A DNA stretch of 64,000 bases from Exobasidium rhododendri (Eukaryota; Basidiomycota; Exobasidiomycetes; Exobasidiales; Exobasidiaceae): NCBI GenBank assembly GCA_026210745.1, contig CP110631.1:5386148-5450147 (forward strand), in the 5' to 3' direction. Below are positions 1 to 9,623 of this stretch, one piece after another; the stretch's first letter is position 1; each line of letters starts with the position of its first letter. The translations under genes were made by a program, and so were the position numbers. The notes under the pieces were generated by a model. The model saw only the letters and a list, made by a program, of their open reading frames with translations. It was not told the origin of the DNA and did no database searches.

Positions 1-2
1 GG

Positions 3-818
3 TGGCTTGTTCGTGGTCTCTTCTACCTCGAAAATCAAAACACTTTCGTCCCGCTCGACTTCCGGACGGAAAACACACCAATCAAGCACTTTTGGTCCCT
101 CAGGTGAGTCATGGATGCGCTCACAAAGTGAACAGGATAAGGTAGACTGAATGAAACGTTGTGCAGTACCGAAGAGCAATTCTACATAGTATGGTCTTTG
201 TCCTCACCCCTCGTTACCAGGATCAAGACTATCAGATACCGCACCATCACGATGCTCTCGCTGGTGACAATCTTTTGTTGGACTGCCTGGCATGCTGCAG
301 TCTCTGAAGGTCGAGCATTTGGTGGGATGGATCCTTATGAAGGCATTCTCTCCAATCTGTACAAGATGCTCCTTGGCAGTACGCTGAGGCTGGTGCCTCT
401 TCCACAATCCTTCTTTACACGAAAGGCCAGAGTGACAGCCTATGGAGGAATCTGCATCACATCACTGCTTGCATACCTGGCGCATAACATAGGGTCACAA
501 TACTGGGGTTCAGGACTAATCTCCATCTTCTCGGCGCTGCTCCTCGTCTCATCTCTCGATGAAGGTGATTGGTTCCTCGAACTGCCGTTGTTTCGCTTCT
601 TTGGTCAAATTTCCTATGCATTGTACATGTGGCACTTTGTCATACAGAGACTGGACGGTACGGCTTTCAATCGGGGAAATGGCTTATACTCTGTCGCCGT
701 GGCTATGTGCATCTCCATGTTCTCCACCTTTTACTACGAGGAGCCAATACGAGCAAGATATGCATCATGGAAGAAGAAGCGGACCGTGGCATCGTCGACT
801 ACTACGTCGGAAGCATGA
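3..818 (+). CDS. Acyltransferase-3 family membrane protein, 3' part (5' end outside window)
   Basis: Two exons are visible, 3-103 and 167-818, separated by a 63-bp GTGAGT...CAG intron. The join produces HFWSLSTEEQFYIVW, the signature of acyltransferase-3 family membrane O-acyltransferases, which transfer acyl groups (usually acetyl) to sugars or lipids. The second exon carries several hydrophobic segments and ends with FGQISYALYMWHFVIQR, another recurrent family motif, followed by a short basic tail and a TGA stop. The catalytic His region normally lies near the N-terminus and is outside the window, so activity cannot be judged. The gene runs toward a GT90 gene on the same strand, which suits sugar acetylation at the cell surface, though no shared substrate is shown. 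Confidence 0.85.
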
Positions 819-1637
819 AGTGTTTCCACTCACGATACAATACAATGTATCTTTGTCGGAGTAAATAATATCCACATCACGCTTCAATGATGCATTCACC
901 ATAATTAAAACTTACAACAAAGAGTAGTGGAATGGCAGTGTACCGCTATGCCTTTTACTTCTCCTTTTCGCCCATGATCTCCCAATCGGGTGTCCACAGC
1001 TTTTCTGAATACAAGACTTGCGCTGTCAGATGCTGCCATGGTCTTTTAATCCAAGCATGGCACTCATCATTCTCCCATGTATGACCTACTCAAAAAGCTT
1101 GATGGCTCATCTTTGACCGCGTACATCACCTGCAGTATACAAATGGGGACAATTGTTCGTGGAAAGCTCCTTTCTGTAAAAATCTCAAGCGCAGTACCTG
1201 AGACCCTGATTCCTACTCATTGATTGATGGGGTATAATTACGGGCTGATCTGCATGTGATTGACTGCTTGCAGATGCGTATTTATTCTCTACTGTGATAC
1301 TTTTTAACGTCGGATCGCATACTGTAATCAACGACAATCATTGATAGCACAATGCGCGTAAATTAAATTAATATCTTCATCAAAGTCAATTAAGCCTTCT
1401 CCTGTAGTGCCCGCTAGATTGCTTCCCTTAAGATTGGACACGCTGCAGAGACGAGTTCCCGCCGTCGCGAGTCTTAATTTTCTCACGATTTTTTCTTTTT
1501 CCGAATCGGGAATTTAAGCTTGGCATCACTGACTGTCTGACTGGCAGATGGCGTTGCTACGAGGTAGACGACGAGCAGTGAGGGGAGATGATGGGAAGTG
1601 ATGAGCGAGATGCTCCCCCTCTTTCCTCAAGTCTTCT
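819..1637. other. Intergenic region upstream of the GT90 gene
   Basis: About 820 bases without a convincing gene. The distal part (1300-1400) is AT-rich. The last 150 bases before the GT90 start codon carry pyrimidine-rich stretches (TTTTTTCTTTTTCC near 1490 and CTCCCCCTCTTTCCTC near 1612), a usual fungal core-promoter texture. No TATA box at a standard distance is obvious. Confidence 0.4.
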
Positions 1638-3533
1638 ATGTCAGACATGTTGAAGAATCACCATGAAGAGGAGGAGGAATTCCTGCGTGGCAGCAGCGAA
1701 GGCTATTCAAGAGAAGTCTACCCGCCGACGTCCAACTTCCCTTCGCTTCCTTCCACCATCGTAGGAGGGGCCACATACCTCGGCAGCTTGGTTATGCGAG
1801 GCAGAGATCTGTTCCAGAGACGTACAGGAAGCAGCTCCTACACTCTGCTCAGTCGGGATGGCTTCGACCTCGCAGGACCCGGGGACACAAGGCCGAGTTC
1901 CAGAAGAGGACTGTGTATCCGCGCGGCGCTGCTGTCGATCTGTGCTGCCATGTGCTACTTTATCCTGGTCAGCTTCTCTGTCGACAAAGGCCAAGTCACC
2001 TTTACCCCCTCTATGAGCATATGGAAGAGCGGCGATCTGAAATGCTCGCAGAGGATCGAGCGCAAGGAGGACATCAAGTGCCACATCACCAAGGCCGACA
2101 AGATCTTCACTGCGCTGCTAGAACGGCAGTCAAAGTCCGGCAAGGAAGCACGAAAGGAATACAAGAGGCTTCATCATCGAGATCCTCCTCCAGGCTTCGA
2201 GCAGTGGGTCGACTTTGCACTCAATCATACCTCCTCGATCATCGATGATTACGGCCAGATCGAGGCGAACTTGGCGCCATTACGGGGCACGCCAGGATGG
2301 GTGCTCAAGGAGAGGATGCGCGTGCTGATGGAGAAGAAGCCGTGGGCGATGTCCCAGTGGAACATAAGCCGGGGTGCGATAATGTGGTTCCCAAAGTGGA
2401 ATCTGCAGGATACCTTGGCGGAGATTATTGAGCCTGCCCTGCCCTTCCTCCCCGATGTGAGCTGGATACAGAACCTCGACGACCTCCACCGCTTGAGTGG
2501 ACCGAACGATATACGCACGTATGATAGGTTGGACACTACTGTGCACATGAAAAAGGTGCCTGCTGATGGCGTCTGGAAGCACCTCACTGCCAATTGCCCG
2601 CACACACAATTGACGGACAGCGCGATCAGTCAGGACCGTGGCGACATCAATCTCTGCCACCACCGCAACGACACGGTATTCCAACACCAGCACGGCATGT
2701 TCCAGAGCGGCACCGTTGCCATCAACACAACGCTGCCGGTATTTTCCCTGGCAAAAGCTTCGACGTACCAGGACATCATCGGGCCGCCGTGGTGCTACGG
2801 TGAGGCGCCATACCGTCTGTGGAAGAACAAAGACGACATTACCTTTGCCGAGAAGACGTCGAGCATGTACTGGAGGGGGTCCACGACGGGCATGTTCATG
2901 CAGGACCACAATTGGAAGGAAGGGCATCGACAGAGACTCGCGCTGGCTGCCTCGGACTGGAGGCGGGTGTCGGGTGAGTTGCAGGCCGGTAACGCAAGCG
3001 TGACAGGTGATGTAGACTATGACCGATATACAGACACTCAAGTCGATGCGCTGCGTGCATTGCATCCGGACACGTTCGACATCTACATCTACAAGGTGCA
3101 CGAGCAGAACTGCAAGTCGGCACCAAAGGCGTGTGAGGAGCTTAAGAAGGCGCTTCACTTGACAGGGCAGTGGTTGTCGCCATCCAAGGCATTCGAGAGC
3201 AAGTTTGTGCTTGACGTCGACGGGAATAGTATGTCCTGTCGCTTCTACCGCCTTCTCGACAGCAACTCGTTGGTGTTCAAGCAGACGATCTGGGGCGAGT
3301 GGCACGATGATCGGATCGTACCGTGGCTGCATTATGTACCCGTGTCGCTCGGTCTGGAGGAGTTGCCGATCTTACTCGACTATTTTGCCAACGACGAAGA
3401 AGGCCAAGTGTTCGCCGAGAGACTCGCAAATGCCGGTAGAGAGTGGGCCTCGACAGGGCTGAGGAAGGTCGACGTCACCATATACTACTACCGTCTGCTG
3501 CTCGAGCTGAATACTGTACTGAGCCAGTCGTGA
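1638..3533 (+). CDS. GT90 (CAP10-like) type II membrane glycosyltransferase
   Basis: A single-exon ORF of 631 aa. It has a cytoplasmic N-terminus of about 90 residues, one membrane anchor near residues 92-113, and a lumenal catalytic region. The C-terminal half matches the GT90/CAP10 family (O-xylosyl- or O-glucosyltransferase fold, DUF821): YRLWKNKDDITFAEK around 392-406, YWRGSTTGMF at 411-420, the basic stretch HRQRLALAA near 430, and KFVLDVDGNSMSCRFYRLL near 528. In Cryptococcus CAP10 is needed for capsule; in other fungi these proteins are linked to cell-wall or glycolipid glycosylation. The donor sugar cannot be inferred. The length is usual for fungal GT90 proteins and no motif is visibly broken. 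Confidence 0.9.
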   Translation: MSDMLKNHHEEEEEFLRGSSEGYSREVYPPTSNFPSLPSTIVGGATYLGSLVMRGRDLFQRRTGSSSYTLLSRDGFDLAGPGDTRPSSRRGLCIRAALLSICAAMCYFILVSFSVDKGQVTFTPSMSIWKSGDLKCSQRIERKEDIKCHITKADKIFTALLERQSKSGKEARKEYKRLHHRDPPPGFEQWVDFALNHTSSIIDDYGQIEANLAPLRGTPGWVLKERMRVLMEKKPWAMSQWNISRGAIMWFPKWNLQDTLAEIIEPALPFLPDVSWIQNLDDLHRLSGPNDIRTYDRLDTTVHMKKVPADGVWKHLTANCPHTQLTDSAISQDRGDINLCHHRNDTVFQHQHGMFQSGTVAINTTLPVFSLAKASTYQDIIGPPWCYGEAPYRLWKNKDDITFAEKTSSMYWRGSTTGMFMQDHNWKEGHRQRLALAASDWRRVSGELQAGNASVTGDVDYDRYTDTQVDALRALHPDTFDIYIYKVHEQNCKSAPKACEELKKALHLTGQWLSPSKAFESKFVLDVDGNSMSCRFYRLLDSNSLVFKQTIWGEWHDDRIVPWLHYVPVSLGLEELPILLDYFANDEEGQVFAERLANAGREWASTGLRKVDVTIYYYRLLLELNTVLSQS

Positions 3534-4227
3534 TTTTACATTGAGAATTTGTTGATTTTATAGAAAGAAAGAGAAGACTGACCAGTATAAGACGGAAAAA
3601 GAAAAGTAAAGGCCTCGACCGACGGGAAGTTGGGCATATACAAATGATCCGTGTAAATTGAGCAAGATAACACGATGTAAAAGTGGAGCTGGAATGATCC
3701 GGTCCACTTTGCGTCGCACAGAGGAAAGTGGGACACGTGGCGAGACAAGCGTTCAACGTGAAGCAGATGCACTAGACGTCCGCCAGGTCAAGAAACAACG
3801 AGAGTGGCGTCTCAAAGTGAGCCCACACGTCTTCAATCATACACCTCGGACTAATCCACACCTAGCAATAGATAGCGTGTTATGTGCAGACATCCATTAC
3901 TATTCTCTGCAGTCGTAGGGCTCAGCCTTTCTAAAAGTGGTCTTGATGATAAAGATAAGACAAGGCGTTTCGTGCCCAGCATCACGTCACGGTGGTGTGT
4001 GTACAATAGCTTTGACGTGAAATAATAGAAGCATAGGATGAACCATCGCTCACATGACCGTGGAAGAATAGAAAGGATAAAACGAAGAAGACGAACTTCG
4101 CTTGCTGAGAAGTACCAAAGAAGAAGAAGGAGAAGAAGAAGAAGAAGAAAGCAGGAGGAATAGCAAGAGACAGCCCAAATGTACGGAGAAGAGGAGAGAC
4201 AGTGAGGTAATGAAGAGCAGTAGCGCT
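3534..4227. other. Convergent intergenic region with purine microsatellite
   Basis: This interval separates two convergent genes. It holds an (AAG)n/(GAAGAA) purine-rich run at about 4112-4152 and otherwise nothing gene-like. Short ORFs here lack domains and overlap on both strands. Confidence 0.45.
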
Positions 4228-5369
4228 TCACATGGGTTCGGCGAGGGGTGGCGATGAGTTCCATCCAGAATTGTTGATATGTTGACGGTTCAAAAGTGGA
4301 TTATTGCCCCTGGTGCTTGCCGACATTGTGCTTGGTGGCCGTCCCATGGCCGACATGTTTGGGCTTGTGGGTGGGGAGGAGAAGGTCGTGGCACTTGGCG
4401 TTCGAGGTTCTTCGTAGTAGGACTCCTTTCCGATCTCCTCGCTTTGTGCACCGTAGCTGTGGCTGTGTGGCAGTACGGAGACGATGGGCATCATTCCGCG
4501 TGAACGTCCACCTTGCTCCAACGAGTTATTGTTGTTGTACTGGTGGTCCTTGTTGACTTGATCACGAGCCTTGCGTCGTCGAAGGAAGCAGAAGATGAAG
4601 GCAGCCAGGAGCAATGCAATGCCTCCAGCAACACCTCCAGCGATCGCAGGTACGCTGATCTTTGAAGATGGCGGGGGTGTGGGAGTAGGAGTAGGTGTGG
4701 GTGTGGATATGGGTGTGGGTGTGGTCACTGGAGCTGTGGAAGCTGCGGCTGGCGATGTTGAGGTGACCCTGATAGACGAGCTACTGGTAGAAGGCACGAT
4801 GGTCGAGGCGCCGACGACTGATGAGAGAGCAGATGTAGCTGTCACACTGCTGATGCACGGATTATCATAATAAAAAAAGAGTGTTTCCGATGGAATGAGA
4901 TTCTGGTTTGCATCTAACAAGACGAACTAGAACGTTGCACAGTCAGTCTCCTACTCTTGCCATACGCATCAGATTCAGGGACTCACATCTACATCCCATA
5001 CTGAACCTCCTGGATGGGTTGAGAGAGTCGTAAAAAAGTCAAATGGCACATTGGGCGCATTGATATCACCAGTGGCAGAGATCATGAGGGTCTGGCTTGT
5101 CACAAAATCATTTGCATCGGCATCTGAGGAAGTCCGACACACTAAGGGTGAGCATTCATGTGATTGCTCTGCAAAAATCTCTTTCAAAACTCACCGTTGC
5201 CTACGATGAGTTGTGCATAGTCAGCTGCATTGTAGTCGGCCGGAGCCAGAGTAATGCTCCAGTCGACTTGGCTGCAGCTGACACTATCGACGGTGACAGT
5301 TGTGGCGAGGGTAAAGCCACAGAGTGACAGGATAAAAGGAACGAGAGCAACAAGTGTGAAGGGATGCAT
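4228..5369 (-). CDS. Ser/Thr/Pro-rich single-pass surface protein
   Basis: Three exons (5369-5195, 5141-4987, 4926-4228), with 53- and 60-bp introns, give about 342 aa. The order is: a signal peptide (first ~22 residues, hydrophobic, ending near TLA), a ~110-residue extracellular domain with three Cys, a long Ser/Thr region including a Thr-Pro repeat (TPTPISTPTPTPTPTP), a transmembrane helix starting at VPAIAGGVAGG, an RRRK stop-transfer signal, and a ~125-residue cytoplasmic tail rich in Asn, Ser and Pro. This is the architecture of fungal WSC/Mid2-like wall sensors, but no WSC cysteine pattern is visible, so the extracellular domain remains unclassified. The frame closes exactly across both splice sites. 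A TATATAA element lies about 97 bp upstream. Confidence 0.75.
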
Positions 5370-5465
5370 CGAGGTGGATGTGGTGATATGAGTGATAAAG
5401 GGTGGGAAGAGACGAAGGAGATGAGGTGATGCCGTGACATTGAAAGGACCACTTCTGACCTGGTC

Positions 5466-5472
5466 TTATATA
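5466..5472 (-). promoter_or_regulatory. Probable TATA box for the surface protein gene at 4228-5369
   Basis: On the minus strand this reads TATATAA, 97 bp upstream of the start codon at 5369. Similar boxes lie 60-105 bp upstream of several other genes in the window (7873, 23084, 38886, and the minus gene starting at 22001). Confidence 0.5.
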
Positions 5473-6050
5473 CCCTACCGCTCCCTTCTTATCTTACTCT
5501 CCTTACTTTCTTTTTCTGGAGACTCCATATCCTGCACTGGTCATGTGTTCTTCTCGTGGGGTGACTGCTACTTCCTGACAATGCTGTGCTTGTCGTTGCA
5601 CCATCTCTTCATTAATGCACCGGGCACCTTACCCCCCGAGGCCTCGACCGTGCCTTACCGAGGCCCAGCATCCAGTATTTGGTGGCGCACAATCTTGGTG
5701 AGACGCGTTTTGCATGCTCCCTGGTTATCTCGTGTGAATTTTGACTGCATTTCGGTATCGAGGTGGGGGGCGCCTCACCATCCGAGAACAAGTCTGCGCA
5801 TGGACCACAAAGAGGCTCGATTATCTTACAGCTTCAAGTCTGGCCCCTTCCTCGGATGTTGAAGGACCCTTCGAACCCTTTCTCAGATAAGGAAGATGAT
5901 GGACAGGGACGAGTGTGGGGTGATACATCTATAGCATTGCTCATGTTAAGTATATTACACTCGTGAAAAGGGGAAGGCTATGGTCTAGACCGTACGAGTC
6001 AGCTGAAAGACATGGTCGGGATCATGTTCTCGGCCCGCCAGACCTGAGAA

Positions 6051-7710
6051 TCAATCCGAGCACTGTAGCACAATCAAGTCAGTGAAGCTGTAAGAGTGTG
6101 CTGTCATCGCAAGTCCGGAGTCACTTTGAGGAAAACACCCACCAGATCAAAGTATGCGCATATAGTGCACTGATTTCGCGCTCCGACGATGTCCATCGAG
6201 CAGCCGTCGCAGAAGACGTCTTCGTGGATTGCCAGTGGGAACTCGAGAAAAGGTAGATCAGTCCTGAGGTCTGTTGCCTTCAGCTCTGCAAAGCTGTGCT
6301 TCTCTATGTGGCTTGAATGTGGGCCAAAGAAGAAGCAGTGCTCGCACTTGGACAGAGGAGGTGTGAGAATGAGCCTGAACACTAGAAGAGTGCCAGAAGA
6401 AAATTGGGAGCCATCTCGTAGACTCACAAGATCGAAATCTGCACAATCGACACATGCATACCGAGAGCCCATGATCCCGGAGCAACATCCATCGCAAAAG
6501 ACACCCAGATGTAGCGAACTTATAGCACTTTCCTTCTCCTTTCGACAGTCTGATTTGTAGTCTTTAAGCTGTTGAAATTGGCACTTGTTGCACTGCAGGT
6601 CGGCGGCAGTGATCGCGACGAGCGTCAATATAGAGATGAAGACATGTGGCACCCTTTCAATACACACCATGTGGATGCGTCGTCCTGTGACACCCAAGAC
6701 CGTCGAGAACGACTCCTTGCACCTCTCACATCGAATCTTGGCCGTGATGCCAATGCAGTCTTTCTTTGCAGTAGATGTTTTAGTGTTCCACTTCCTGGCA
6801 AGTGGAATGTCATCAAGTGCAGCTGATCCGATGTATGCGCCTGCCGAGGTGCCCAGGCCAAGAGCAAGTGCATTAAGTGCCCAGGAAAGAGCTGCTTTGC
6901 CGCTATCAGCTAGGCCTTCTGTCATTGCCTGACCAGGGTTCGCCTCGGTCGTGTTCCAAGACTCGTTGAGAGTATCCGTCAAGCTCTGCTAGTCTTGTCA
7001 GTAGACAGCACTTTCCGCCCTTAAAATACACTCACACTCACATTGGAACCTGTTCCACCGACTGAAGATGCAGCCGTGACGACAGAAGTTGTCTCCAAAA
7101 CGTCCAAAGCTTCTCCGATGGCAATAGACAAAGCCGCAAATGCTGCCGTTCTCGCCATTTCTGCCTTTGTCATCTCTCGTGGCGTCAGCCTCCTGTGCAC
7201 GATCTCCTTCATCACCATCTTGTGCTTGCAACTCGCTTGTAAGGCGTGGTATGTCTGCCAAGTCAACTGCACAACAGCCGCTGGTATTGTATGTCCGACT
7301 GAGGCGACCGCTAGTGCGATGTGACTCCCGATGCAGAAACCAGCCGAGATGGAGATCTGATACATGGTCTTGCGATGCTTGACTTCCTTGTCTAAGAGCG
7401 CGTAATCCGGCATCACGTCTGCCCTTAGCTTCTCGCGGTACTTGCCTCGCCATGCTGCTGTGAAGGGGATCCGACCACTGGAACGGACCATGTTCCTCTG
7501 TCCTCGTAGCGAGTGCTGCTCTTTGAAGGACAAGGGAGCAATGCAATATGACCTGCGAGTGTGCCAGATAGAAGTCGCAGTATTAAGAAAAGGCAACTCG
7601 CGGCTTTCATCAAACTTTTTGGAGCGCGACGTGTGGCAGCTGTGGAGGCGTTTGGAATATTTCTGGGTCAAGCGTGAGAGAATTAAAATTTCATGGAAAG
7701 AGTTTTTCAT
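6051..7710 (-). CDS. ZZ-type zinc-finger protein with membrane-like hydrophobic segments
   Basis: Five exons are proposed: 7710-7042, 6985-6668, 6592-6428, 6346-6143 and 6062-6051. Three of the four introns remove an in-frame or early-stop insertion and restore cysteine motifs. Removing 6667-6593 joins two CxxC pairs (CERC and CNKC). Removing 6427-6347 creates a full ZZ domain: CDGC, then CVDCADFDLCEHC, ending in HSSH and HSF. A second ZZ begins (CDGC...CTICAYFDL) but the last exon adds only Cys-Ser-Asp before a stop, so it is truncated. The middle holds two Ala-rich hydrophobic segments. ZZ domains bind peptides or ubiquitin-like ligands; no function can be assigned. The start is uncertain: the first 73 residues look poorly constrained and an internal ATG at 7491 is a plausible alternative. 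Confidence 0.6.
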
Positions 7711-7768
7711 CAGTCAGGTCCCTCTCTAGCCGTTGAGAGTGGCGCATCACTGCAGTCCAAGTAGAAAG

Positions 7769-7774
7769 TATAAA
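7769..7774 (+). promoter_or_regulatory. TATA box upstream of the gene at 7873
   Basis: TATAAA, 99 bp before the ATG at 7873, followed by a CT-rich leader (GGTTCTCTTCCCCCTCTACC), a common fungal start-site context. Confidence 0.55.
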
Positions 7775-7872
7775 GTGGGGGTGTAGCTGTGGTTCTCTTC
7801 CCCCTCTACCCACATCATTTCAAGCAAATCCGCAATACTTCTATTTTGACAGCAACGACACCTTTCTGCATC

Positions 7873-9090
7873 ATGGACGAAACGATGTCAACTACCGGTG
7901 TGGATGGGACGGAACCATCAACGGCCACATCTGATCCGTTGGGTACAACAGCTAAGTCTACCACGGCATTGTCGTCCGCATCTGCTACATCCTCTGTCGT
8001 ATCCAGCTCTACCACTGGTCTACCTTCCCCGGTCTCCACAATGCCTGTCAGCAGAGCATCATCATCCACTGCCGCAGGAACTGCAAAGCAGAGTGGCGTT
8101 GATAGCGGTGCCATCGCCTGTGCTGCAGTAGGAGCGCTGATTGTCGGTCTCTTACTGGGAAGCCTTTTTGGCTTGCTCCTACTGAAAAAGCGACATCAAC
8201 GCAAGATCAAGGCACTGGAGGCGCAGATGGAGAATGAAAAGTACCCCACCGAATCGTCTAGCCCGCCTGCACTCATGTATGCCGATCCAAGCACGGAGAG
8301 AGATCTGAAGAAGTCTCAAGATCGTATCGTGGCACTGGAACGGGAACGCAATGCCGCTTCTGCTTTTGGAGACAAGCTCGACGGGAAAAGCGAGCAAGAG
8401 CTACTCGACTCAAGCGCCTTTGGTCTCTCGGTGTACAATGAGAAGACCAATCAGCTGGCAATGTCTCTAGCCGTATCTGCTTCGGGTCTCACTGCCAGTG
8501 AGGACAAGGGTCCGCCCTCCATTCTTGGACCCAATGCTGCAGGTGCGCTCCATAAGCTTGGAAAACGTGGAGCTCATTCTTCCATTGAGAACGTACTCTG
8601 TCACGTCGTCAACAGTATCATGCTTGATCGGATCTGCACTCCCTTCTGCTTTGTAGCAGCCGAAGAGAACAAAGGCAAGAGCATGATGAAGATGAGCAAG
8701 GATGTTGCCAAGCACTACGATCAAGCCATGTTTGCTCGATGGCGTGCCATGTCTCATGCTGGTCTTAAATTGGGCTGCCAGGATCCATCAGCGAAAAGTG
8801 CCATCAACATCCTTCAACAAGACGTTTCTGACGCTCTCGCTGAAGCAATGGTCTGGGCCGGCATGGAAATCGACACCAAAGCCGCCGTGATCAAGGTATC
8901 AAGTGTCAAGAGCCGCATAGGTGAAGTTGCCCTGTCGCTGTGTAAGCTTATGACTATCCTTCGGGAGGAAATGACTACCGCCAACTACGAGGTGATTGCA
9001 GTCTCCAAGAATGAGATAGTAAAGTCATTAGGTCTAGCTGCCATCTCGCCCGCTGGTGGAAAGTCCCGCGTACTCCTTCCACCCAGATAA
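7873..9090 (+). CDS. Ser/Thr-rich single-pass membrane protein with long cytoplasmic domain
   Basis: A single exon of 405 aa, started at the first ATG because the open frame upstream uses only non-ATG codons. The first ~75 residues are dominated by Ser, Thr and Ala with no clear signal peptide. A strong transmembrane segment follows (AAVGALIVGLLLGSLFGLLLL) with a KKRHQRK stop-transfer cluster. The cytoplasmic part of about 280 residues begins with a charged, possibly coiled-coil region (KIKALEAQMENEK, RIVALERER) and ends in an Ala/Leu-rich, probably helical domain I do not recognise. Fungal proteins with this topology are often wall-stress sensors. It lies head-to-head with the ZZ-protein gene, only about 160 bp apart, so they may share a promoter. 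Confidence 0.75.
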   Translation: MDETMSTTGVDGTEPSTATSDPLGTTAKSTTALSSASATSSVVSSSTTGLPSPVSTMPVSRASSSTAAGTAKQSGVDSGAIACAAVGALIVGLLLGSLFGLLLLKKRHQRKIKALEAQMENEKYPTESSSPPALMYADPSTERDLKKSQDRIVALERERNAASAFGDKLDGKSEQELLDSSAFGLSVYNEKTNQLAMSLAVSASGLTASEDKGPPSILGPNAAGALHKLGKRGAHSSIENVLCHVVNSIMLDRICTPFCFVAAEENKGKSMMKMSKDVAKHYDQAMFARWRAMSHAGLKLGCQDPSAKSAINILQQDVSDALAEAMVWAGMEIDTKAAVIKVSSVKSRIGEVALSLCKLMTILREEMTTANYEVIAVSKNEIVKSLGLAAISPAGGKSRVLLPPR

Positions 9091-9623
9091 GAATCACCAC
9101 TATTCATATGCTGAGGAGTGTATAGTGTGCGTGTAGTGTTTCGTGTGTGTCGTGAATTGCAATGTCAGAATATCTTTCCTCTCTCCACACTTTTTGTCTT
9201 ACCTTCCTTTCTTGCTCGAGTGGGGAAAGTCCGAGCGGCAGCCACAATGCTTTCTGGCTGCGTTACGATCCAACCACATCACACTAATAATACAGACACG
9301 CTACACAGATTTCCCGCCGGCCACAGAGATTGTACCTCTTATCTACGCGTCTTTCCCACACCGCACGTTTCCCCTGAATCCCGATTGTCCCTTCCGTCAG
9401 GGTCTGACGTGAGGCGCCAATCTCTGCACGGCCTACCCAGCTTTTACCGCTGCGTTCCTGACAGAGTCTAGACCCGCGTCCTTTCGTGATGGTCGGTCGC
9501 CCCACTTGCAGGGTCTGCGACGGGAGAGGGTGAAGGTCTTCATGAGAGTGCATGCATGTATAAGAGCACAAAGTCTGCTCTTGACGTTAGCTATATCGTT
9601 CTTCAACAATCGTTCTTTTAAAA
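9091..9623. other. Intergenic region upstream of the first Hsp70-like gene
   Basis: About 530 bases with no convincing gene. A TATAAG element occurs near 9559, about 65 bp before the ATG at 9624, and a short T-rich stretch lies just before the start. Confidence 0.35.

Noticed and set aside
2280-3332. A 350-codon minus-strand open frame
   Set aside because: It is the antisense of the GT90 coding sequence, composed of shadow codons with no domain.
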